A stretch of DNA of 64,000 nt from Saprospirales bacterium (GTDB lineage: Bacteria > Bacteroidota > Bacteroidia > Chitinophagales > Saprospiraceae), in NCBI GenBank assembly GCA_002698985.1, contig PAAY01000041.1, positions 116,228-180,227 of the forward strand, in the 5' to 3' direction. Positions 9,018 through 16,600 of the stretch are shown here, in pieces. A model generated the notes under the pieces. That model was not told where the DNA came from, did no database searches, and saw only the letters and a program-made list of their open reading frames with translations. The position numbers and the translations under genes are program-made. Every line of letters starts with the position of its first letter. The stretch's first letter is position 1.

Positions 9018-9317
9018 TGTTGAGGGTTTTTGATTGGTCTTTTGTCGGTTGTTGAGAGAGGTTTAGAGAGGTTTAGAGAGGTTGCGCCCGAGGGCATCTA
9101 AACCTGGAACCGTCTGCCGCCCTGTCTACCGCCAGGCCGACTGGCTGTCTGGGATTATATAGGATTATGCGTCTCCGTTCTTCCCTCGAAAGCTTTCGGG
9201 GCTCGATTCCTCATTAAAAGAAGGCAAATGTAAAAAAGGAATCCGCTGCACAGCGATTGAACCGTGACAGTGGCAGCTTGTTGACAATCCATTCAAACAA
9301 CATTCAAAATCCGACCT
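9018..9317. other. gene-free stretch with short word repeats
   Basis: At 9050-9085 GTTTAGAGAGG is repeated three times after GTTGAGAG, and at 9155-9172 there are two GGATTAT words. The rest is upstream sequence of the DinB-like gene. The minus-strand frame over 9165-9632 is a shadow. Confidence 0.6.
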
Positions 9318-9830
9318 ATGATTACCAGACCCGACACCAGCGAATACGCTCCGTATTACCACACCTACATTTCCAAAGTGCCTGGCGACGATCTGTTGCA
9401 GGCACTGGAACAATCCATGAACGAAACCCTGTCGTTTTTCAGGGCCATCCCCTCCGGTAAATGGGAACACCGCTACGCCCCTGACAAATGGACCATCAAA
9501 GAGGTGCTCCAACACCTGATCGACGGGGAGCGGGTCTTTGCCTACCGTGCACTGGCCATTGCCAGAGGCGACAAAACCTCCCTGCCCGGATTTGATGAAA
9601 ATGAATATGCTGCCAATGGAAATGCCAACCAACTGAACCCTGAAGCTCTCCTGGCAGAATATGAATCTGTGCGGAAAGCTACCCTCAGCCTTTTCAGGAA
9701 CATGAGTGAGGATGCATCAAGAATCATCGGCACCGCCAACAACAATCCGACTTCAGCCCGGGCCCTTGGATTCTGCATTGCCGGCCACGAACAGCACCAC
9801 CGGGAGGTGGTTGCGGAAAGGTATCTGTGA
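9318..9830 (+). CDS. DinB-like (DUF664/DinB_2) four-helix metal-binding protein
   Basis: 170 residues, starting MITRPDTSEYAPYYHTYI. The typical DinB_2 features are present: LSFFRAIPSGKWEHRYAPDKWTIKEVLQHLIDGERVFAYR at about 35-75 and AGHEQHHREVVAERYL at the C-terminus. The three conserved His (in LQHLID and HEQHH) form the family's divalent metal site. Members act as putative metal-dependent hydrolases or thiol transferases; the substrate here cannot be told. It is a single-gene unit bordered by word repeats. Confidence 0.85.
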   Translation: MITRPDTSEYAPYYHTYISKVPGDDLLQALEQSMNETLSFFRAIPSGKWEHRYAPDKWTIKEVLQHLIDGERVFAYRALAIARGDKTSLPGFDENEYAANGNANQLNPEALLAEYESVRKATLSLFRNMSEDASRIIGTANNNPTSARALGFCIAGHEQHHREVVAERYL

Positions 9831-9840
9831 GGGGTGTTTA

Positions 9841-9903
9841 TGGAGGATTATAGAGGATTATAGAGGATTATAGAGGATTATAGAGGGTTATGGTGGATTA
9901 TAC
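9841..9903. repeat. 10-bp tandem repeat (GAGGATTATA)
   Basis: Six consecutive 10-bp units of the type TAGAGGATTA fill 9841-9900, the first four nearly perfect and the last two with one or two changes. It starts 10 bp after the DinB-like gene stop. The same word appears, less regularly, at 25483-25520 and 27903-27950. Confidence 0.9.
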
Positions 9904-9954
9904 CTTCCAGTTCCTCTCCCGATGGATGTTGGCATCAGTTCCTCGGTTTTTCCA

Positions 9955-10006
9955 GCGGCCAGAGGCCGCAACTTCGATTCGTCAACGAGCACAGCTCGTG
10001 ACGAGC
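9955..10006. repeat. two-hairpin dispersed element, copy 1
   Basis: Hairpin 1: GCGGCC, loop AGA, GGCCGC (9955-9969). Hairpin 2: ACGAGC, loop ACA, GCTCGT (9985-9999), followed by GACGAGC. The second part, CGTCAACGAGCACAGCTCGT, is identical at 38221-38240, where hairpin 1 has another loop and one more pair. Confidence 0.8.
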
Positions 10007-10046
10007 AAGTCCGGGGATTTTGGCTCGGCTCAATTCCTCCCACGTT

Positions 10047-10094
10047 GGTTCCGGACAGAGTCCGGAACCCCCATCTTGTCGGACTCTGTCCGAC
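10047..10094. repeat. inverted pair of hairpins (CGGAC..GTCCG)
   Basis: GGTTCCGGAC, AGA, GTCCGGAACC (10047-10069) is followed by GTCGGAC, TCT, GTCCGAC (10078-10094). The cores are reverse complements of each other, so the pair can also fold as one long stem. The rest of the 370-bp gap (9831-10201) holds CTCGATTCCTC-like words (10141-10200) and no gene. Confidence 0.75.
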
Positions 10095-10201
10095 CTTTGT
10101 TCAGAATGAAAAACATCTTTCGATGAGGATAACACTTTTTGCAGTCCACTCAGTTCCTCAAATCCTCGATTCTTCAGTTCCTCGATTCCTCAATTTCCAC
10201 A

Positions 10202-10777
10202 TCAAGAAGTCGCCCAGGCAACCCCTACTTCCTCAAACGGGATGCAGCCCTTGTAGTCACCGGGAACGGGGTCGTACTTCAGCACTTCGGTGGCACCGAC
10301 TTCTGAGGTGAAAAAGCCGAGGGTGGTCAGTTCTTTCATCATTCTCCAGAAATGGGGGCCGTCCTGCCGGTTTTCACCGAAAGCTTCTTCGTCGTATTTC
10401 GTCAGAAGGGCATCCATCTGGTCGGGCTTAAGCGCAACGAAGGATTTGCCGTATTCGCTTTTCGCATCGGCCTCCACTCGCTGTACCCCTTCCCGGAACA
10501 TCTTCTTCTCCGGTTCCTGGTAGAACTCGGCCATCATGGTGTCGATGAATCCGTGCACGCCGGCATCGATGGCGCCCGGCGTATCCGTCTTCGGGAATAT
10601 CCGCTCGGCCATCTGTTTTACGATCTCACCTTCTTCGGCACTGAAAAATGCCGGTGTCCAGCCGTCAGCCGGTACCGGATCGGCAGTGCATCCGTTCAAG
10701 ATCCCCAGCATTGCCGAGGCTGAAATGGTTCCGCCCATCAGTATGGCGGTACGTTTGATTGCGTCTCTGCGGTTCAT
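10202..10777 (-). CDS. gluconate 2-dehydrogenase subunit 3 family protein
   Basis: 191 residues. The start MNRRDAIKRTAILMGG and the hydrophobic stretch after it look like a twin-arginine signal; a Cys in LNGCTADP near residue 30 could be lipidated. The body, with FFSAEEGEIVKQMAERIFPKTDTPGAIDAGVHGFID, is the hallmark of the gluconate 2-dehydrogenase subunit 3 family, which accompanies GMC flavoproteins and helps their export or membrane assembly. Its GMC partner lies upstream on the same strand (11512-13242), separated by a small four-helix-bundle gene and two hairpin arrays. Substrate of the pair is unknown; sugar or sugar-alcohol oxidation is the family norm. Confidence 0.9.
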   Translation of the reverse strand: MNRRDAIKRTAILMGGTISASAMLGILNGCTADPVPADGWTPAFFSAEEGEIVKQMAERIFPKTDTPGAIDAGVHGFIDTMMAEFYQEPEKKMFREGVQRVEADAKSEYGKSFVALKPDQMDALLTKYDEEAFGENRQDGPHFWRMMKELTTLGFFTSEVGATEVLKYDPVPGDYKGCIPFEEVGVAWATS

Positions 10778-10785
10778 GTTTTATC

Positions 10786-10953
10786 GTTTATGTTGCTGCG
10801 CAACGTTTAGGTTGCAGAGCAGCGTTTAAATGCCTTTGGCAGGTTTAGGGCCCTGCGGGCAGTTTAAATGCCTTTGGCAGGTTAAGGCCCTGCGGGCAGT
10901 TTAAAGCCCTGTGGGCGGTTTAAATGCCTTCGGCAGGTTTAGTGCCTTCGGCA
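10786..10953 (+). repeat. tandem array of about nine 19-nt hairpin units (array 1)
   Basis: Units start with GTTTA and hold a small hairpin: GTTGC-TGC-GCAAC (10792), GTTGC-AGA-GCAGC (10811), TGCC-TTT-GGCA (twice), GCCC-TGC-GGGC (twice), GCCC-TGT-GGGC, TGCC-TTC-GGCA (twice). Most units are exactly 19 nt (two are 17-18). Stem sequences differ between units yet stay complementary. It ends 17 bp past the stop of the four-helix-bundle gene and begins 9 bp before the start of the subunit 3 gene. Confidence 0.9.
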
Positions 10954-10969
10954 GATTTAGAAAAATGGT

Positions 10970-11335
10970 TCAATTTCTTTTCAACTGTGCCATGCGCAAC
11001 CGCTGAAGTTTGGCTGCGATTTCATCGATCATCACTCTGAACTCAGTCAATTTTTCGGAATTTATATAGCCAAGCTCCAACATGATAATCAATTGGTTCA
11101 ATAGCTCCATCAAACTACTGAAAGACATCTCAGTGTATCTGGCCTGTTCTTTACCTGATTGCCTGGAACACCCTTCGGCTAAATTTGATGCAACTGAGAC
11201 TGCCGCTCTTTGAATTTGACTTGAAAGCCCAAACCTTTCGATTTGAGGCAAGGCAGCTGTCACTCTGTAAATCAGTACAACAAGGTCTTTGGCCTTTTGC
11301 CAGACCTCGAGCTTTTCAAAAGCATAAGTTCTCAT
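10970..11335 (-). CDS. four helix bundle protein (TIGR02436 / S23-IVS family)
   Basis: 121 residues from the ATG at 11335; an earlier in-frame ATG at 11377 lies inside the hairpin array and is rejected. The sequence FEKLEVWQKAKDLVVLIYRVT, then LSSQIQRAAVSVASNLAEGC (35-60), is the signature of the four-helix-bundle family first described from 23S rRNA intervening sequences and related to the Avd accessory protein of diversity-generating retroelements. These are small basic proteins, some of which bind nucleic acids; the cellular role is mostly unknown. The gene fits tightly between two arrays of 19-nt hairpins, 16 bp and 17 bp from its ends, and interrupts an otherwise normal GMC/subunit 3 gene pair. 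No reverse transcriptase is nearby. Confidence 0.88.
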   Translation of the reverse strand: MRTYAFEKLEVWQKAKDLVVLIYRVTAALPQIERFGLSSQIQRAAVSVASNLAEGCSRQSGKEQARYTEMSFSSLMELLNQLIIMLELGYINSEKLTEFRVMIDEIAAKLQRLRMAQLKRN

Positions 11336-11351
11336 AGGTTTTGGGTTGAAA

Positions 11352-11509
11352 TAAACATTGCGAAGCAATTTAAACATCGCAAAGCGATCTAAACATTGCG
11401 AAGCAATTTAAACATCGCAAAGCGATCTAAACATTGCGAAGCAATTTAAACATTGCAAAGCAATCTAAACATCGCCCCAGCGATCTAAACATTGCGAAGC
11501 AATTTAAAC
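11352..11509 (-). repeat. tandem array of eight 19-nt hairpin units (array 2, inverted to array 1)
   Basis: On the plus strand 13-nt hairpins alternate with 6-nt spacers TTAAAC/CTAAAC: ATTGC-GAA-GCAAT at 11357, 11395, 11433 and 11491; ATCGC-AAA-GCGAT at 11376 and 11414; ATTGC-AAA-GCAAT at 11452; ATCGC-CCCA-GCGAT at 11471. Read on the minus strand the spacer becomes GTTTAA/GTTTAG, the same as in array 1, so the two arrays face each other. T-A and C-G alternate at the third stem pair. Confidence 0.92.
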
Positions 11510-11511
11510 AA

Positions 11512-13242
11512 TCACAGGTTCTGTCGCTTCAATTCCTCCACCGCATAATTGGCTGCCCGGGCCGTCAGGGCCATGTAGGTCAATGAGGGGTTTTGGCAGG
11601 CGGCGGAGGTCATGCAGGCACCGTCGGTGATGAAAATATTTTTCACGTCGTGCATCTGGTTCCACTCATTGAGGACGCTGGTTTTGGGATCGCGGCCCAT
11701 ACGGGCAGTCCCCATTTCGTGGATGCCGAGGCCTGGGGCATAGTCGGCTTCGTAGCCGTGAACGTCTTTCAGTCCGGCAGCTTCCAGTATTTCGATGGCA
11801 GCTTCCTGCATGTCTTTTCGCATGTTCAGTTCGTTTTCACGCAACTTCACATCCATGGTCAGGGTGGGCATTCCGTATTTGTCGAGTACATCTTTGTTGA
11901 GGGTGACCCGGTTGTCGGGATGCGGCAGCATTTCACCGAAGGCGGTAATGCCCATGCGCCATTGACCGGGCTCACGGAGGGTCTCCTTGAATCCCTTTCC
12001 GAAGCCCAGCTCGGCCACCAGGCGGCTCCACCCCTCCCGACTGGCACCGCCCTGGTAGCCGTAGCCGCGCAAGAATTCCTTTTTACGTGTGGCGGCATCG
12101 CCGAGGTTGCGGAAGCGAGGTATGTAGATGCCGTTGGCACGACGGCCGGAGTAATAGCGGTCTTCGAATCCTTCGGAGACACCCGAGGCGCCCACCTTGA
12201 AGTGGTGGTCCATCACGTTGCGGCCGAGCTGGTCGCTGCTGTTGCCGAGACCAGTGGGGAATTGCTCGTTAGCGGAGTTGAACAGGATCCAGGTGGTGTT
12301 CAGTGCCGAGGCATTGACGAAGATGATCTTCGAATAGAACTCCATCTCCTGGCGGGTTTCGGCGTCCATGATGCGCACGCCTTTGGCCTTTTTGGTTTCC
12401 GGATCGTAGATGATGGAGTGCACGATGGAGTTGGGGCGCAGGGTCATGTTTCCCGTCAGTTCGGCGGCTTTCAGCGTGGCGGCATTGCTGCTGAAATAGC
12501 CACCGTAAGGGCAGCCCCTCATGCAGAGGTTGCGGAACTGGCACTTGCCTCGCCCCAGCTTTTTCTGCAGGTCGGTGGGGCTGGTCAGGTGGGCCGTCCG
12601 GCCAATGGTAATCTTCCGGTCTTTGAATTTGGCTTCCACTTTTTCTTTCACATCCAGCTCCACGCAGTTCATCTCCATGGGTGGCTGAAATTTGCCGTCG
12701 GGCAATTGCGGAAGGCCCTCGTTCTGCCCGCTGACCCCTATGAACTCCTCCACGTAGTCGTACCAGGGAGCAATGTCCTTGTAGCGGATGGGCCAGTCCA
12801 CGCCGATGCCTTCTTTGGCGTTGGCCTCGAAGTCGAGGTCGCTGAGGCGGTAGCTCTGGCGGCCCCAGACGATGGAGCGGCCACCCACGTGGTAGCCCCT
12901 GATCCAGTCGAAGCGGCTCACTTCGGTGTAGGGGAATTCATCGTCTTTCACGAACCAGTGTTTCCAGCCCTGACGAACAGTATAGCCCGTGCGGTTCTGT
13001 TTCTGGTAGTGCTTTTCAATCTCCTCCGGCGGCACCTTGTCGCGGTATTTCAGGTCCCAGGGATTGAAGTTCATGGTGGGATAGTCCGTGATGTGTTTGA
13101 CCATGCGGCCCCGTTCCAGCACCAGGGTTTTCAGGCCTTTTTCTGTCAGTTCCTTGGCGGCCCAGCCCCCGCTGATGCCACTGCCTATTACGATGGCGTC
13201 ATAGGTGTTTTCCTGTTGCCATTTGCCGTTGATGTTGCTCAT
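11512..13242 (-). CDS. GMC family FAD-dependent oxidoreductase (large subunit)
   Basis: 576 residues from the ATG at 13242 (MSNINGKWQQ); another ATG at 13257 would add five residues. FAD binding: IVIGSGISGGWAAKELTEKG near residue 20. Also present are HVGGRSIVWGRQSYR (about 125) and a four-Cys cluster-like stretch GKCQFRNLCMRGCPYGG (about 230). The C-terminal GMC signature GIHEMGTARMG and ACQNPSLTYMALTARAA supplies the catalytic His and Asn. It belongs to the gluconate 2-dehydrogenase-like branch that works with a subunit 3 protein and passes electrons to the respiratory chain. Its stop codon is 3 bp from hairpin array 2, so the array lies in the mRNA between this gene and the next. Confidence 0.92.
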   Translation of the reverse strand: MSNINGKWQQENTYDAIVIGSGISGGWAAKELTEKGLKTLVLERGRMVKHITDYPTMNFNPWDLKYRDKVPPEEIEKHYQKQNRTGYTVRQGWKHWFVKDDEFPYTEVSRFDWIRGYHVGGRSIVWGRQSYRLSDLDFEANAKEGIGVDWPIRYKDIAPWYDYVEEFIGVSGQNEGLPQLPDGKFQPPMEMNCVELDVKEKVEAKFKDRKITIGRTAHLTSPTDLQKKLGRGKCQFRNLCMRGCPYGGYFSSNAATLKAAELTGNMTLRPNSIVHSIIYDPETKKAKGVRIMDAETRQEMEFYSKIIFVNASALNTTWILFNSANEQFPTGLGNSSDQLGRNVMDHHFKVGASGVSEGFEDRYYSGRRANGIYIPRFRNLGDAATRKKEFLRGYGYQGGASREGWSRLVAELGFGKGFKETLREPGQWRMGITAFGEMLPHPDNRVTLNKDVLDKYGMPTLTMDVKLRENELNMRKDMQEAAIEILEAAGLKDVHGYEADYAPGLGIHEMGTARMGRDPKTSVLNEWNQMHDVKNIFITDGACMTSAACQNPSLTYMALTARAANYAVEELKRQNL

Positions 13243-13257
13243 TGCCGTTTCATACAT

Positions 13258-13565
13258 TTTGGGATGCTGCCTTCGCCCCTGCGGGGCAATGGTGGAGCCA
13301 TCCAGGTTACCAACTTGTTGTTTTGCTGTACCGGCCTGATGACCGGATTGATTGGATTATTTCGGGCAGGGCGAAGCGCCAAGGTAGAAACCCTGTTTTT
13401 CAGAAAAAAATTTTTGCGGGATTATGTTTGGCAGTTGACAGCACACGACGAAGATAAGCAGGGCATTCCCCCTGAAATTTTACAGACGTTTTTGCACTGC
13501 CGTAAAAGCATTCTCCCGATCATCAGATTTTCCGAAGGAGAATCTCATGTTCTGAAACAGCAATA
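13258..13565. other. gene-free stretch upstream of the GMC gene
   Basis: It holds a single hairpin GCCCC-TGC-GGGGC at 13275-13287, of the same style as array 1, and presumably the GMC promoter. No gene or clear promoter box is supported. Confidence 0.5.
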
Positions 13566-13566
13566 A

Positions 13567-13604
13567 AAAAATCCCGGACCAGCCTCTGCCGATCCGGGAT
13601 TTTC
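13567..13604 (-). terminator. rho-independent terminator of the giant T9SS gene
   Basis: AAAATCCCGGA and TCCGGGATTTT form an 11-bp stem (13568-13578 with 13593-13603) around a 14-nt loop. Read on the minus strand it is followed by a run of T, 20 bp past the stop at 13625. Confidence 0.85.
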
Positions 13605-13624
13605 AGCTTTCACAAGCCCCTGCC

Positions 13625-16600
13625 CTATTTCATCAGCGTCACGTCCCCTTCGAAGAGTTCTGTGGTGCCGTCAATGAAACGCACTTTGGCGAACCAGGTG
13701 AACACGGCAGGGTCCAATGGCTTTCCCCGGAAGGTGCCATCCCATCCTACCGCAGGGTCATTGGGGTCAAAATCATTGTAGATGTAAACTACTGCGCCCC
13801 AGCGGTCAAAGACTTTGAATTGTTCAATGCGCTCCACCTGGTTGCCGGGGTAAAGCCTGAACACGTCGTTTGTGCCATCTCCGTTGGGCGAGAAGGCGTT
13901 GGGCACATAGAGGAACTTGTCCTTTTTGACGAAAATGGTCAGGTCATCGCTGTCGGAACAGCCGTTGCTCTCGATGGTCACCGTGAAGGTGGTGGTCTGA
14001 ATGGGTGTAGCCACCGGATCGAGGCATCCTTTGCAGCTCAGCAGAGAATCCGGTTCCCAAACGATGTTGTCGAGGCTGTCCGGCGGAATGCTGATGATGG
14101 CCTCCAGTTGGGCAGAGTCGCCCAGGTGGATGATGTTGTCACCTTCCAGGTAGGCCACCAGGTCCACGGCCACCTGCGGCGGCTCGTTGATGTCCAGTGT
14201 CAGCGTCGCTTCGCAACCGTTCACATCCAGCACCGTCAGGTTGTAAACTCCGGGTGTCAGGAAGAGGAACTCCCCGTTTTCGCTGAAAGGACTGCCGTTC
14301 AGCGAATAGAAGTACGGCGGTTCACCTCCTGTCACTGAAGTCACCGTGATGGCACCGTCGTTTTCACCAAAACAGCTGATGGGCGACAGGCTCACCTCCG
14401 GCATGGGCAGTTCCTGGCTGCCTTCTATCACCACCTGATCGGTGGCAACACAGCCGTATTGATCATCGGTAATGGTCAGGGTGTAGGTGCCCGGAACGCT
14501 GACCGTTGGGTGCAGGATGGTGGAATCCGCCGGGAAAGGCCCACCGCTGAAATCCCAGTCGATGCTGTAACCCGGGCCGGTGGTTGACGCAGCTCCACCC
14601 AGCTGGGCGGAAGTTTCGCCTTCCTTGCAGGTCAGCTGGTCGTCGTTGCCGGCATCGGCGATGGGTGGTTCCACAATGAGCACATCCGTGCTGGCCTGGT
14701 AGGTGCAGTTGGCTTGCTGATAAGTGAAGGTCACCGTATGCGTTCCGGAACCGGCCGCAGCCGGGTCGAAAGTTCCGTTGTTGGCATCCGTAATGCCCGT
14801 ACCGCTCCAGGTGCCGGTGGCGGGCTGTCCATCGGCGGTTGCAGCCAGGTTGAATGGCGTTGCCGAAGGATCGAAACACATCGGCTGTACCGGCTCGATC
14901 TGCAAATCCACGGGCGGGCAGTCGATGGCTTCACAGGTTTGGGTGGCGGATGTGGACGGGCAGGAAGTGGCGCTGTTGGCGATCACTTCTATCGTCACAA
15001 ACTCACCGGGCTGCAGGCCACTGATCTGGTAACTGGTGTTGGTCACTTGCGTTCCTGCCGGGCCGCTGAGCACGTTCACCGTGTAATCCTGCGCTCCCGC
15101 CACGTCGTTCCAGGCGAAGGTCACAGAACCAGTGGTGGAGTTGACGCAGTTGATGACCGGCGTGGCCAGGGTATCTTCAATCTGCAAGTTCAGTTCGTAC
15201 AATTTTGAGGCGCAACCGTTCTCTTCAACGGTAAGGCCGATGGTCTCCTGCCCGGCACCCGGCCAGCTGAGGCTGTAAGGACCGGCGCCACTGCCGCTCA
15301 TGACGGTAGCGTTGCCAAAGTCCCAGTTGAATGTGGCATTGGCGCCAGCCGAACCTGAATAAGTCACAGTGGAAAAATCCGTGCGGCAGATGACAGTATC
15401 CGTCGTAAAGAATGCCGTCGGCTCTTCGTAAACGTTGATGGTCGTTGAGGCGGTGAATGTGCAACCATCCTCCACAAAAGTATAGGTGACGGTGTGGTTC
15501 CCGAATCCGGCATCGAAAGCATCGAAGGTGCCGGCAGCAGCATCCACTATGCCGGGGCCGCTCCAGGTGCCCGTGCCTGTGCCGGCGCTGCCGGTTACAG
15601 TGGCTGTCAGGTTGAATGGCGCCAGGTTGCCGAGGCAGATATCCTGGACAGAATCTATTTCAATGCTTACAGGCGGGCAGTCCATCGCTACGCAACTCTG
15701 CACCACCGAAACCGGCGGGCAGGGGCCGTTGCTGCTGACGGTCAGTTCCAGTGTAACGGTATCACCCGGCGTGAGGCCGCTGAAAAGGTATTGGTTGGGA
15801 TTGAAAATGCCGTTGGGGCCTTGCAGCACCACCGCCTGGTAGTTGTCCGCTCCTGGCACATCCGTCCAGGTCATGGTGACGCTGGTGGTGGTGGAAGCGC
15901 AGTTGAGCGCCGGAGCCACCAATGGCAGCTCATTTTGCACCGTCAGCTCAAAGGTATCGGAAACGCAACCCTGGATATTCTCCACCCACAGGCTGACAGT
16001 TTGTTGTCCGGTATCGCTCCAGACCACCTGCTGCGGGCCGGCACCCGTGCCGGGCTGGGCTGAGCCCGTTCCAAAATCCCAGTGGTAGATCAGTGCGGGA
16101 TCGATGGTGCCGGTGTAGGTCAACGTAGCCGTATCGCCCATGCAGATGACGGAGGAAGCCGTGAACGAGGCCTCCGGCACATCGGTCACCGTCACGTCCT
16201 GGCTGGCGGTGAAGGTGCAGTTGTTTTCTTCGTAAACAACGGACACCAGGTTGTTGCCCGCCAGGGCGATGGAAGGATCAAAAGTGCCGCTGAGCGTATC
16301 GGTGATTGCCGCTCCTGACCAAACGATGCTTCCTCCACCCATTCCTCCGGTGATGTTCACCGTGAGGTCAAATGGCTGTGAATTGGCATCCCGGCAGATT
16401 GCGACGGGAGGAATATCCACGGTAACATTGGGGCAATCCTCGGCCACACAATCCAGCGTGGCGAAACTGCTGCCGCAGGCACCTGCACCAATGGCCTCCA
16501 CTTCTATGCTCACGTTTTCACCGGGTGTGAGGCCGCTGATGAGCACGGAAGTGTCTGTCTGACTGACGGCCGCCTGGCCGCTGGTGATGGTGTAGTTGTA

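Noticed and set aside
10970..11335. Diversity-generating retroelement (Avd homology of the four-helix-bundle protein)
   Set aside because: No reverse transcriptase, template repeat or variable repeat is visible in the window.
11336..11377. Earlier start of the four-helix-bundle protein (ATG at 11377)
   Set aside because: The extra 14 residues would be encoded by hairpin array 2 and are unlike the family.
10786..11509. CRISPR array
   Set aside because: Units are 19 nt with no unique spacers, the hairpin itself varies, and there are no cas genes.
11593..13566. 657-residue plus-strand reading frame
   Set aside because: Antisense of the GMC oxidoreductase gene with no family features.
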